A stretch of 64,000 bases of DNA from Bryopsis sp. KO-2023 (GCA_030272585.1 BSYQ01000009.1:5580001-5644000), one strand, 5' to 3'; shown: positions 6,625-15,580, counted from the stretch's first letter. Notes: generated by a model from the letters alone, not told the origin. Translations and numbers: made by a program.

Positions 6625-7110
6625 TGGGCGCTAGAACCGTGGAGTCAGGTGTTTAGACTTTGGCGCTTAGAGTTAGGACGTGGGAGTCCGGAAAGTTAGC
6701 CGTTGAGAATTAGGACTTGGGACCTAGGACCTTGAACTTAGAAAAGTTAGGCGATAGAAGTTAAGACTTAGGAATGTTCAACGTTTGGAGTAAGGACTTC
6801 GGACTTTGGACGTTCGAAAGTTTGGTAGTGTCACTTAGGACTTTGGACTTAGGCCTGTAGACTAAGGACTTTGGAGATAGGCCCTAGGAGCTAGGAAAGC
6901 TAGGAAAGTCAGGCGTTTAGACTTCGGACTGACGACTTCGGAATGTTAGGCGTTTGGAGTTAGGACTTTGGACTTTAGTCTTTGGAACGTTTGGAGTTGG
7001 GCCTTCAGACTTGGGGAAGTTACGAGTTGGGGCGTTAGACTTAGGAAGCTTAGGAGTTGGGACATTGGAGTTCGGAAAGATAGGAGTCAAGGCAGGATCT
7101 AGGGAAAGCG
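6625..7110. repeat. Decayed telomere-like tract
   Basis: C-poor sequence made of irregular TTAGGACTT, TTTGGACTT and GGAGTTAGG words, with no exact period. It grades out of the TTTAGGG block and probably descends from it or from a related satellite. No gene is seen. Confidence 0.6.
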
Positions 7111-7129
7111 GGTGATTAAAAAATCGAGA

Positions 7130-7201
7130 GGGATGTTGGTCTAGTGGTATGATTCTCGCTTAGGGTGCGAGAGGCCCCGGGTTCAATTCCCGGACATCCC
7201 C
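7130..7201 (+). tRNA. tRNA-Pro-AGG: tRNA-Pro(AGG)
   Basis: Acceptor GGGATGT/ACATCCC, discriminator C7201. Anticodon stem CTCGC/GCGAG with AGG at 7162-7164. It differs from the following tRNA-Pro(TGG) by two bases, the first anticodon base and one T-loop base (TTCAATT against TTCGATT). It lies just past the decayed telomeric tract. Confidence 0.97.
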
Positions 7202-7285
7202 TCACTCTTTGTGGGCGATCTCGTGTGTGCCTTGCACGAGCTCGGCAACGTGCATGGCCTCCCGTTAACGAGGAAAGAACGAGAT

Positions 7286-7357
7286 GGGATGTTGGTCTAG
7301 TGGTATGATTCTCGCTTTGGGTGCGAGAGGCCCCGGGTTCGATTCCCGGACATCCCC
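7286..7357 (+). tRNA. tRNA-Pro-TGG: tRNA-Pro(TGG)
   Basis: Near-identical duplicate of tRNA-Pro(AGG) 84 bp upstream. TGG at 7318-7320; acceptor GGGATGT/ACATCCC; discriminator C7357; canonical B box GGTTCGATTCC. TTTTT near 7438 may terminate it. Confidence 0.97.
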
Positions 7358-7614
7358 CTTGTGTCTGTTGGGATGGATCCGCAACGAATTTCCTGCTTCC
7401 CATCAAGAGTCGAGATTCAAGAGTACGCGCCTGCTATGCTTTTTCCTTCCTTTCCTTTTTTTCTTGCCTCTGTGCGCATCTCCCGATGGAATCATGTTCG
7501 TTCCATCATGTTAACGTTCTTTGGGAAAACAACGTTCTGAGATGAGACGGTAGTCCGGAGCATCCACGGATATGGGCGTCAGCGCCCGCCTCCGATCGAG
7601 AGCTTTCTGTGTGA

Positions 7615-7698
7615 GCACAGGTGCCCGAGTGGTCTAAGGGGTTAGACTCAAGTTCTAATGGACGTCAGTCCGCGTGGGTTCAAATCCCACCCTGTGCA
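7615..7698 (+). tRNA. tRNA-Leu-CAA: tRNA-Leu(CAA)
   Basis: Class II tRNA with acceptor GCACAGG/CCTGTGC and discriminator A7698. Anticodon stem TTAGA/TCTAA; CAA at 7649-7651 reads UUG. The variable arm is GGAC-GTCA-GTCC and the T arm GTGGG/CCCAC. T6 at 7703-7708 is a strong terminator. No intron. It is the only leucine gene of the unit. Confidence 0.97.
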
Positions 7699-7767
7699 AC
7701 AGATTTTTTGGGGGCCTTGGCACAATCGGTGACGGATGTGCTCAATCGACTTTCCTTCCGTAACGTG

Positions 7768-7839
7768 GCGTTGTTAGTCCAACGGTTAGGATACTTGCCT
7801 TCCAAGCAAGGGACCCGGGTTCGACTCCCGGACAACGCA
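7768..7839 (+). tRNA. tRNA-Gly-TCC: tRNA-Gly(TCC)
   Basis: Acceptor GCGTTGT/ACAACGC, discriminator A7839. Anticodon stem CTTGC/GCAAG; TCC at 7801-7803, reading GGA/GGG. B box GGTTCGACTCC. TTTT near 7864. The 170/180-bp satellite begins 44 bp downstream. Confidence 0.97.
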
Positions 7840-7882
7840 GATGTGAGTTATATCGTTCGAATGTTTTACGTCATGCAACAGG

Positions 7883-9242
7883 TCCGAGCGTGTCGCATTT
7901 TCGGCGAAACCACGTCGCTCCTCGGCTGGTGCTCCGATTGACTCGCTCTTGGTGTCTAAAGACGCGTCCCGACGAGATCTATCCATAGGTTTTGATCGGG
8001 AGTCAATCGGAGGTCTGGTTGGGGAGTTATGGCCGGTACCGTTTCACGAGAGTCTACGTAAGCGCGATTTTCGGCGAAACGAGGTCGCTCCTCGGCTAGG
8101 GCTCCGATTGAGGCGCCCTTGGTGTCAAAAGGAGCGCCTCGACGAGATCTAACCATAGGTTTTGATCGGAGGTCAATCGGAGGTCTCGTTGAAGAGTTAC
8201 GGCCGATACCGTTTCACGAGAGTCTACGTAAGCGCGGTTTTCGGCGAAACGAGGTCGCTCCTCGGCTAGGGCTCGGATTGAGACGCCCTTGGTGCCAAAA
8301 GGAGCGCCTCGACGAGATCTAGCCATAGGTTTTGATCGGAGGTCAATCGGAGGTCTCGTTGAAGAGTTATGGCCGATACCGTTTCACGAGAGTCTACGTA
8401 AGCGCGGTTTTCGGCGAAACGAGGTCGCTCCTCGGCTAGGGCTCGGATTGAGACGCCCTTGGTGCCAAAAGGAGGGCCTCGACGAGATCTAGCCATAGGT
8501 TTTGATCGGAGGTCAATCGGAGGTCTCGTTGAAGAGTTATGGCCGATACCGTTTCGGGTGCTAACCGTGAAGCGCGCGCGTGTCGCATTTTCGGCGAAAC
8601 GATGTCGCTCCTCGGCTAGGGCTCCGATTGAGGCGCCCTTGGTGTCAAAAGACGCGTCTCGACGAGATCTAGCCATGGGTTTTGATCGGAGGTCAATCGG
8701 AGGTCTGGTTTAAGAGTTACGGCCGATACCGTTTCACGAGAGCCTACGTAAGCGCGATTTTCGGCGAAACGATGTCGCTCCTCGGCTAGGCCTCCGATTG
8801 ACTCGCTTTTGGTGCCTGAAGACGCGGCTCGATGAGAGCTAGCCATGAGTTTTGATCGCGAGTCAATCGGAGCTCTGGTTGAAGAGTTATGGCCGATACC
8901 GTTTCACGAGAGTCTACGTAAGTGCGATTTTCGGCGAAACGATGTCGCTTCTCGGCTGGTGCTCCGATTGACGCGCCCTTGGTGCCTAAAGACGCGTCTC
9001 GACAAGACCTATCCGTGGGTACCTCTCCCGAGTCAATCGGAGCTCTGGTTGGGGAGTTATGGCCGATACCGTTTCGGGTGGTGACCGGGAATCGCGCGCG
9101 AGGCGCATTTTCGACGAAACGAGGTCGCTCCTCGGGTAGTGCTCCGATTGAGGCGCCCTTGGTGTCATAAGACGCGTCTCAACGAGACCAAGCCACAGAA
9201 AGTCGTTGCGAGTCAATCGGAGAAGTGGTTGGGGAGCTATGG
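7883..9242. repeat. 170/180-bp satellite, eight copies
   Basis: The anchor TTCGGCGAAACGA recurs at about 7901, 8071, 8241, 8411, 8591, 8761, 8931 and 9111, giving spacings of 170 bp, or 180 bp where the linker CACGAGAGTCTACGTAAG is replaced by a longer CGGGTG...GCGCGCG form. The outermost copies are the most diverged. Short open frames of 66-84 codons recur with the monomer and are not genes. Confidence 0.94.
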
Positions 9243-9361
9243 ACAAAAACGTTTGGGGCGCTCTCGCTCCGAGCTCAAGGCGCCCCCATAACTACACCGA
9301 AAAGTCATCGTCATCTGAAAGGCGGGATCCTGAGTTCGGCTTGTCGTTGCAAAAATACGTA

Positions 9362-9434
9362 GGGGGTGTAGCTCAAATGGCAGAGCGCTCGATTCGCATT
9401 CGAGAGGCACGGGGATCGATACCCCGCTCCTCCA
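9362..9434 (+). tRNA. tRNA-Ala-CGC: tRNA-Ala(CGC)
   Basis: Acceptor GGGGGTG/CTCCTCC with the alanine G3-U70 pair and a T6-T67 mismatch; discriminator A9434. Anticodon stem CTCGA/TCGAG; CGC at 9395-9397, reading GCG. It shares the ATCGATA T loop and most of its body with tRNA-Ala(AGC). Confidence 0.96.
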
Positions 9435-10151
9435 GCCCAGCTTATTTGTTGCCTTGGTCAAGAGCCGTTGCTCGTTGGCGGAGTGTGAAAATGCTGTCGT
9501 GCAACGGATCCGTTGTATGTGAGGGGTGAGTGAAGGCCAACGGCTTGAGACGAAAACCAATTTAATAAGAACAACGAAAACCTTTCCCGATTATCGAGGT
9601 TCCATTGGGGTAGTTCATTTCAAAATTTCTGGGAATTTTGGTCGGAAGAGGGTAGGATCGCCCAATTGGTGTTTGGGGAAATTTCGACGTGGAGAGTATA
9701 TCAACAACTTTGAGAGAGTATGAGAGAGTTTGGTTAATCTAGGTACTGATACTGAAGGATGAATTCTTTGATTGGAGTAATTGTGTGGAACAATGGTTGC
9801 GATAGGGGGGAGTGGCCCCTCAGGAAAAAATATGTAATTATTGTTATTTCCACGACGACAACAACACCACGCGCCCGAGCCACTATCAACATATCCGTTC
9901 CGTCTCACACCGTAGTGCTCCGTACTCATATCTCGTACTCTATCCTAGAATAAACCCTCCACCAAATCCCACCGTCATCCTCGTCATTCCTACATCTCAA
10001 TCAAAATCCTCCGAACGATCCCACTTTCGTCCTCGTCATTTCTACGTCCTTACCACCCTTTCCGATCGATCACGATCACTCCCATTTGACACAAAGCACC
10101 GTCCGCCTCTTTGGATCGATGATTTGAGGGATGTTTCTCAGCAATAGGGGT
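9435..10151. other. Spacer without recognised content
   Basis: 717 bp between tRNA-Ala(CGC) and tRNA-Lys. The middle is AT-richer and the right half is pyrimidine-rich (repeated CGTCATCCTCGTCATT-like words near 9970-10040). No RNA gene or credible coding frame is seen. Confidence 0.6.
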
Positions 10152-10224
10152 CGCCCGAGGAGGGGCTCGAACCCTCGACCACAAGATTAAGAGTCTTGCG
10201 CTCTACCGACTGAGCTACCCGGGC
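10152..10224 (-). tRNA. tRNA-Lys-CTT: tRNA-Lys(CTT)
   Basis: Acceptor GCCCGGG/CTCGGGC, discriminator G. Anticodon stem CAAGA/TCTTG; anticodon CTT is the complement of 10189-10191, reading AAG. A box TAGCTCAGTCGG, B box GTTCGAGCC. It is divergent from initiator Met. Confidence 0.97.
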
Positions 10225-10330
10225 AGACGAAAAAGTGTTCCGGATCGCCGTCCACGTCCCCCGTCGCTCCGGCCTTGCGTCGCTGAACGCGGTAGGGGTT
10301 AGGTGCCTTCGACGGGGGAGGATTTTTGTA

Positions 10331-10402
10331 TTCGGAGTGGCGCAGTGGAAGCGTGGTGGGCCCATAACCCACAGGTCCCAGGATCGAAACCTGGCTCCGA
10401 AA
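10331..10402 (+). tRNA. tRNA-iMet-CAT: Initiator tRNA-Met(CAT)
   Basis: Starts translation. Initiator hallmarks are the three G-C pairs at the base of the anticodon stem (GTGGG/CCCAC), the A54-containing T loop ATCGAAA, and the D arm GGCGCAGTGGAAGCG. CAT at 10363-10365. Acceptor TTCGGAG/CTCCGAA gives U1-A72 in place of the A1-U72 pair nearly universal in eukaryotic initiators. Discriminator A10402. A T7 run near 10459-10465 is a terminator. No elongator Met gene is present. Confidence 0.95.
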
Positions 10403-10470
10403 GGCGTGCGACTCGTGTCGATGGTCGAAAGAAAGGGTCGTAGCGGAAATTCCGCACCCTTTTTTGCGTG

Positions 10471-10543
10471 GGGGTTGTAGCTCAGATGGTAGAGCGCTTG
10501 CTTTGCATGCGAGAGGCACGGGGATCGATGCCCCGCAGCTCCA
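10471..10543 (+). tRNA. tRNA-Ala-TGC: tRNA-Ala(TGC)
   Basis: Acceptor GGGGTTG/CAGCTCC with G3-U70, discriminator A10543. Anticodon stem CTTGC/GCGAG; TGC at 10504-10506. T loop ATCGATG. Two degenerate copies of its 3' half plus flank follow in tandem at 10603 and 10705. Confidence 0.97.
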
Positions 10544-10602
10544 GCCAATTTCGTTCTGAGTGAGGCACAGGGCCCCGAATGATCACCGCGACGGAGTATG
10601 AG

Positions 10603-10650
10603 GGTTGCGAGCGGGAGGTGCGGGGATCGAGGCCCCGCACCTCCGGGCGA
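10603..10650 (+). pseudogene. tRNA-Ala(TGC) 3'-half pseudogene 1
   Basis: Resembles the anticodon-3' side, T arm and acceptor of tRNA-Ala(TGC), and the following flank (GAGTGAGG...CGACGGAGTAT) is also copied, so about 102 bp was duplicated. GGAGGTGCGGGG (10614-10625) and CCCCGCACCTCC (10633-10644) form a perfect 12-bp hairpin with loop ATCGAGG. The 5' half of the tRNA is missing. Confidence 0.75.
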
Positions 10651-10704
10651 TTCTGTTTTGAGTGAGGTACGGGCCCCCGAATTATTACCGCGACGGAGTA
10701 TCAG

Positions 10705-10752
10705 GGTTGCAAGCGGGAGGTGCAGGGATCGAGGCCCCGCACCTCCGGGCGA
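10705..10752 (+). pseudogene. tRNA-Ala(TGC) 3'-half pseudogene 2
   Basis: Second tandem partial copy, 102 bp after the first, with one mismatch in the hairpin (GGAGGTGCAGGG). Confidence 0.75.
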
Positions 10753-10955
10753 TTTTGGCGTGGGAGGGCCCAAAACATGTCCTTCTTGTGACCGGGGTCG
10801 GTGCGTCGGTGTCGGGAGGCGCGGGTCGGGTGCTCGAGCCTTCGGGGGGGAGCGTTCTTTCGTGCTCCGGATGGCCGACGATGGGAGTAGATGGGCGTGA
10901 CGGCGCGATTAATTTTAAGGTAATGAGTGCATTATAAAATTTATTTAGGGGTGCA

Positions 10956-11032
10956 GGGGGGGGGGCGCGTGACGGCGCGCTTTCTGTAAAGGTATACCGT
11001 GGAAAAAATTTTATATGTAGGGGGGGGGGGGG
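10956..11032. repeat. Two poly-G tracts in a 72-bp duplication
   Basis: G10 at 10956-10965 and G13 at 11020-11032, each following AT-rich sequence; CGTGACGGCGCG occurs at 10896 and 10968. Possible G-quadruplex sites. Apart from these and the tRNA-Ala remnants, 10544-11225 shows no gene. Confidence 0.8.
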
Positions 11033-11225
11033 CGCGCAGAAATCGTACGACGCGGACTCGACGAGGGGTCGGACGCGGGCCAAAAAATCTCCAAATCCCC
11101 CGAGCACGGCCGAAATGGGCCTGTTTTCGCCCGTTTTCCGGGAAGCCACACTCTATTTAAGCCGGAATGCGCTCCCGAACTCGCGACAAGGCCCTTGAAC
11201 GCGCCTCCCATGGGTCTCGTGCGCG

Positions 11226-11298
11226 GACCTTGTGGCCAAATGGATAAGGCGTCGGTCTACGAAACCGAAGATTGCAGGTTCGACCCCTGCCAAGGTCG
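11226..11298 (+). tRNA. tRNA-Arg-ACG: tRNA-Arg(ACG)
   Basis: Acceptor GACCTTG/CAAGGTC, discriminator G11298. Anticodon stem TCGGT/ACCGA; ACG at 11259-11261 (inosine, reading CGU/CGC/CGA). A box TGGCCAAATGG, B box GTTCGACCC. Confidence 0.97.
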
Positions 11299-11377
11299 AC
11301 GGACGTCGGGTTTCGGAGAGCTTCTCCGTCCCGCGACGCGCTCATGTAGCGGCCCGGCCGCTTCGGAAACGTGCGCC

Positions 11378-11450
11378 TCCGTCGTAGTCTAGGTGGTTAG
11401 GACATGTGGCTCTCACCCACAAGACCCGGGTTCGAGTCCCGGCGACGGAA
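11378..11450 (+). tRNA. tRNA-Glu-CTC: tRNA-Glu(CTC)
   Basis: Acceptor TCCGTCG/CGACGGA, discriminator A11450. Anticodon stem TGTGG/CCACA; CTC at 11412-11414, reading GAG only. B box GGTTCGAGTCC. TTTT near 11462. It is followed 86 bp later by the tRNA-Ser gene of the next unit. Confidence 0.97.
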
Positions 11451-11535
11451 TCGTCCGCGCCCTTTTCGCCCCCGTGGAGGCGCCCCCTCCGGGCGTTTCG
11501 CGACCAGGAGGGCGAGGGAGGAGGAGGGAGCGTGA

Positions 11536-11616
11536 GCAACGGTGGCCGAGTGGTCAAGGCGTGTGCCTGCTAAGTACATGGGTTATCCCGCGTGAGTTCG
11601 AATCTCACCCGTTGCG
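11536..11616 (+). tRNA. tRNA-Ser-GCT: tRNA-Ser(GCT)
   Basis: Copy 2 of the gene at 18-98. Confidence 0.97.
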
Positions 11617-11654
11617 ACGATACTGCTTGTCGTTTTGCGACCTGACCGTCACAT

Positions 11655-12473
11655 CGTCCGGCGACCTCGGCCCGTAACGGTGGGACTTGTCCGTGGCCTC
11701 CGGCGACCTCGTTCCGTAGCGATGGGACTTCTCCGTAGTTTCCGGCGACCTCGGCCCGTAGCGATGGGACTTGTTCGTAGCGATGGGACCTCTCCGTAGC
11801 CTCCCGCGACCTCGTCCCGTGACGATGGGACTTCCCCGTAGCCTCCCGCGACCTCGTCCCGTAGCGATGGGACCTCTCCGTAGCCTCCCGCGACCTCGTC
11901 CCGTAGCGATGGGACTTCTCCGTAGCCTCCGGCGACCTCGTCCTGTGACGATGGGACCTCTCCGTAGCCTCCCGCGACCTCGTCCCGTGACGATGGGACT
12001 TCCCCGTAGCCTCCGGCGACCTCGTCCCGTAGCGATGGGACCTCTCCGTAGCCTCCGCCGACCTCGTCCCGTAGCGATGGGACTTGTCCGTAGCCTCCCG
12101 CGACCTCGTCCCGTGACGACGGGACTTCCCCGTAGCCTCCGGCGACCTCGGCCCGTAGCGATGGGACCTCTCCGTAGCCTCCCGCGACCTCGTCCCGTAG
12201 CGATGGGACCTCTCCGTAGCCTCCCGCGACCTCGTCCCGTGACGATGGGACCTCTCCGTAGCCTCCCGCGACCTCGTCCCGTAGCGATGGGACCTCTCCG
12301 TAGCCTCCCGCGACCTCGTCCCGTAGCGATGGGACCTCTCCGTAGCCTCCGGCGACCTCGTCCCGTGACGATGGGACTTCTCCGTGGCCTCCGGCGACCT
12401 CGTTCCGTAGCGATGGGACCTCTCCGTAGCCTCCAGCGACCTCGTTCCGTGACGATGGGACTTCTCCGGAGGT
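11655..12473. repeat. 42-bp minisatellite, large block
   Basis: Copy 2 of the block at 137-955. Confidence 0.95.
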
Positions 12474-12490
12474 TCCCACGCAAAACGGGT

Positions 12491-12564
12491 CGCTCCCTGC
12501 AAGGATCGAACTTGCGACCTTGCGGTTAACAGCCGCACGCTCTAACCAGCTGAGCTAAGGAAGC
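12491..12564 (-). tRNA. tRNA-Asn-GTT: tRNA-Asn(GTT)
   Basis: Copy 2 of the gene at 973-1046. Confidence 0.97.
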
Positions 12565-12663
12565 ACGTTTGTCCGTCGTCGGAAGGGGACGCCGTACGCA
12601 CGGACGACGACGCGACGGCCCGCCGGGTCGCATAGAGGGGTGCGCGAGGCCGAAACGAGCGGG

Positions 12664-12737
12664 GTGCTCGTGGTGTAGCCGGTTATCACGTCAGTCTCAC
12701 ACACTGAAGGCCCCCGGTTCGAGCCCGGGCGAGCACA
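12664..12737 (+). tRNA. tRNA-Val-CAC: tRNA-Val(CAC)
   Basis: Copy 2 of the gene at 1146-1219. Confidence 0.97.
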
Positions 12738-12778
12738 AGCTATGCGTCGACAGCTTTCGTGTCGCCCCTCCCTCCAAT

Positions 12779-12975
12779 TTCCGTAACGATGGGACTTCTC
12801 CGTAGCTTGCGACGACCTCTCTTCGTGACGATGGGACTTCTCCGTGGCCTCCGTCGACCTCTTTCCGTAACGATGGGACTTCTCCGTAGTTTCCGACGCC
12901 CGTTCCCCGTAACGATGGGACTTCTCCGTAGCCTCCGGCCACCTCTTTCCGTGACGATGGGACTTCTCCGGAGGC
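12779..12975. repeat. 42-bp minisatellite, short block
   Basis: Copy 2 of the block at 1261-1457. Confidence 0.9.
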
Positions 12976-13027
12976 TCGGGCACGAGAGAGGTATTTGGGC
13001 GCGAGTTTCGGCCACCTCATCGAACAA

Positions 13028-13101
13028 GTGCTCGTGGTGTAGCTGGTTATCACGTGAGTCTAACACACTCAAGGCCCCCGGTTCGAGCCCGGGCGAGCAC
13101 A
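13028..13101 (+). tRNA. tRNA-Val-AAC: tRNA-Val(AAC)
   Basis: Copy 2 of the gene at 1510-1583. Confidence 0.97.
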
Positions 13102-13378
13102 CCCAGTCGCTATGAGATTGCCTTGGGCCCAATCGAATGACACCGCCAGCGGTGGGGACTTTTTGTCGAGGTAAGTAATGCGTTTGGGTGTGAGTATTGG
13201 TTCCGTGAAGTACCGTGACTTTCCCTGCCTCGATTCCATCAGCATTGCCCGTGCACGCCCCTGATTTTCTCCCTCCCTCGACGGATGGACAACTCTCTCT
13301 CACGCCCCCTTCCTTCATCGCTCTCATCACGTTCCGTTCCACCGGCTCGCGGCCCATCAAAGTGAAGGGTCCATCCAA

Positions 13379-13450
13379 AGGGGACAACCAGGTTCGAACT
13401 GGTGGCCTATCGATCTGCAGTCGATTGCTCTACCACTGAGCTATATCCCC
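13379..13450 (-). tRNA. tRNA-Cys-GCA: tRNA-Cys(GCA)
   Basis: Copy 2 of the gene at 1861-1932. Confidence 0.97.
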
Positions 13451-13547
13451 ACGCTCACGACATTCCGATTCCGGGGTCGGCTTTTGTCCGCAAGTGCCTC
13501 TCCGCACGCACGACCATGGCGCGCACGAACGAATCGACAATCGTTTC

Positions 13548-13619
13548 GGCCTAGTGGCTCAATGGTAGAGCATCCGACTCCAGATCGGAAGGTTGCGCGT
13601 TCGATTCGCGTCTGGGTCA
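13548..13619 (+). tRNA. tRNA-Trp-CCA: tRNA-Trp(CCA)
   Basis: Copy 2 of the gene at 2030-2101. Confidence 0.97.
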
Positions 13620-13668
13620 TGGCACGTGTTTGCTTGCCTGCCTGCCCGTAACGTTTTCGTAAATTCTC

Positions 13669-13824
13669 TTAAGTACTGTTTGTCCTCAAGTACTGGGGGT
13701 GGGTTAAGTACTAGGTGCATGTTATGTACTGGGAGCGACTTCAGTACTCGGGGTGAGGTTGTGTATCGGTCAAGGGTTATGCACTAGATGATGCGATCGG
13801 TTATGTGTTTTCGATATGTTTTTT
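13669..13824. repeat. Degenerate 18-bp AGTACT repeat
   Basis: Copy 2 of the block at 2151-2306. Confidence 0.7.
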
Positions 13825-14160
13825 TTTTGTCGAGGGAATGAGCGTCGATCTCTCACCGTCTTTGTGCCCGCTCCCTTCGATGTTGGTGAAATGAGCGTGG
13901 TCGTGTGTGTGTGCTCGGTTGGAAGTTTGGTTAGACACGGTGGAGGGTTAGGCGAATCGATAATGTTACGGTGTTAGAGCGCTACGGATATGGTCGGGAC
14001 GGGCGATGGTTACGATTCGCTGGGACGAGAACTTCAGACGTTGAACGGAGCATGCAATTGAGCTCTGTTTTGCTGAATGTTGGACCGCTTGCCTCGGATA
14101 CGAACGTACATTCTGCCCTCCGCCTTCCATCACGTCCCATCAAGTCCCATCGGGCGAAAA

Positions 14161-14276
14161 GTTGCCGCTGCCGGGTTTCCTGGGACATCCCTGATCCCGG
14201 TACTAATCGGCCCCAACCGTGCTTAATTGGCGAGGTCGGAAGGGATCGCATGTGTTCACGGTGGTATGACGGCAAC
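14161..14276 (-). rRNA. 5S: 5S rRNA
   Basis: Copy 2 of the gene at 2643-2758. Confidence 0.9.
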
Positions 14277-14376
14277 ACGACCTTCTCACGCCCTCCCGCG
14301 ACAGGTTCCCTTCGAGGTCGCGTCGCACCCACGCGCACTCATTTCACCCCATCCCGGTCGCCTCCCGTCGTCACCC

Positions 14377-14450
14377 GGCCGAGTAGCTCAGTTGGTTAGA
14401 GCGTCGTGCTAATAACGCGAATGTCGAGGGTTCGATCCCCTTCTTGGCCA
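14377..14450 (+). tRNA. tRNA-Ile-AAT: tRNA-Ile(AAT)
   Basis: Copy 2 of the gene at 2859-2932. Confidence 0.97.
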
Positions 14451-14559
14451 GCAGGGGGACTCCTGTTTGTGTTTACGGACGTGAGAAACCTCGTGCACGG
14501 AGTCGCAAAGTCCGGGGACTGCTGGGATGCAAGCGACCGGGGTGAGACGAAGGTGACGT

Positions 14560-14632
14560 CACCCGAGGCAGGGATCGAACCTGCGGCCTATCGCTTAGGA
14601 AACGATCGCTCTATCCACTGAGCTACACGGGC
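14560..14632 (-). tRNA. tRNA-Arg-CCT: tRNA-Arg(CCT)
   Basis: Copy 2 of the gene at 3042-3114. Confidence 0.94.
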
Positions 14633-14874
14633 ATCTCGGAATAGGGATGCAAAAGATCGACAAAACATCGACGCTTCGGGTGATACGTTCATTTTGTAGT
14701 ACGAGCGTTGTAGTACGGGTTAGTACGGGTTCCAGGGTGTGACTTCGGAGACGACTCTCGTAAAATTAAATTCTCCTGTCTTTGTGTCTCAACCACCCTG
14801 TGTTCGAGTTGTGTGTGATAAAACCTGATGTCGGGGGGGCATCGAGGGGCTCATACGAAAGCTTTTGATCGTGA

Positions 14875-14945
14875 GCGTTGATGGTACAGTGGTAGCATAC
14901 TACCCTGCCACGGTAGAGACCCGGGTTCGATTCCCGGTCAACGCA
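14875..14945 (+). tRNA. tRNA-Gly-GCC: tRNA-Gly(GCC)
   Basis: Copy 2 of the gene at 3357-3427. Confidence 0.97.
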
Positions 14946-15341
14946 CCACATCATGTGATGACCCACATGATTCTTTCATCTTCGGTCAATAATTTTTGTC
15001 GTGAACTGGCTCCCGCCCCGGGAAGAGAGAGACAGAGTTATACCCCAAAGGGAAAGCGACAAGAACGTCCCTGAAGTGCAGCAAGATGCGCTTCTCCATG
15101 CCCCTCGTCTCTATTGATTCCGCAGCGTCCAATCCCCATCCCCGACACAAGCAGGCTGCCACAACGTTCCCGTCCCTCATCAGAACAGCATCAAACTACC
15201 AGTTCAGAACGAGAGGATAGCCCGCTCGAGCAGTCAGCACCTAACCCGGATCTTTCGGGAGCTGGAAGTGCATCGTGTCGCTGCCCTGCTCGTCGAATGA
15301 TCGTTTTGCTGTCCGATCAAAAGGGGATTTGGCATAATTAT

Positions 15342-15413
15342 CGCCGTTGCCGGGAATTGAACCCGGGTCTCCTGCGTGACAGGCAGGAATACTGACCACT
15401 ATACTACAACGAC
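15342..15413 (-). tRNA. tRNA-Asp-GTC: tRNA-Asp(GTC)
   Basis: Copy 2 of the gene at 3824-3895. Confidence 0.97.
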
Positions 15414-15532
15414 TCCATCACGCCCAAAAGTCGAAACGGGGAACCATGTTGGGCCACGTCTCCTACGGCTGGGTCGCATTGTCACCCGAGGGACAACGTT
15501 TGTGGAGGGCAATTTGGGCGATCGAGACATGT

Positions 15533-15539
15533 GCGACTT

Positions 15540-15580
<41 letters not shown>

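Larger units (their letters stand above)
1..11518 (+). repeat. Tandem array unit, copy 1 (11,518 bp)
   Basis: First full period of the array. The phase is arbitrary: base 1 is simply the window start, and the same sequence restarts at 11519. The unit holds 27 tRNA genes, one 5S rRNA gene, two blocks of a 42-bp minisatellite, an 18-bp repeat, a 141-bp higher-order repeat, a TTTAGGG block with 21 perfect units, a 170/180-bp satellite and two G tracts. No protein gene is supported: every longer open frame lies over a tRNA gene or a satellite. Confidence 0.98.

Noticed and set aside
7155-7166. TTAGGGT in the anticodon loop of tRNA-Pro(AGG) as a telomeric seed
   Set aside because: It is the expected TT-AGG-G context of a proline anticodon loop; a chance match beside a telomeric tract.
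7116-7406. Open frames with CPGIEPGASRT, ESNPGL or SVGRA peptides across the unit
   Set aside because: These are the familiar conceptual translations of tRNA T arms and D arms; each overlaps a well-folded tRNA gene.
7949-9246. Repeated 66-136-codon open frames
   Set aside because: They recur with the 170/180-bp satellite on both strands and shift frame with the monomer; no start context or family is recognisable.
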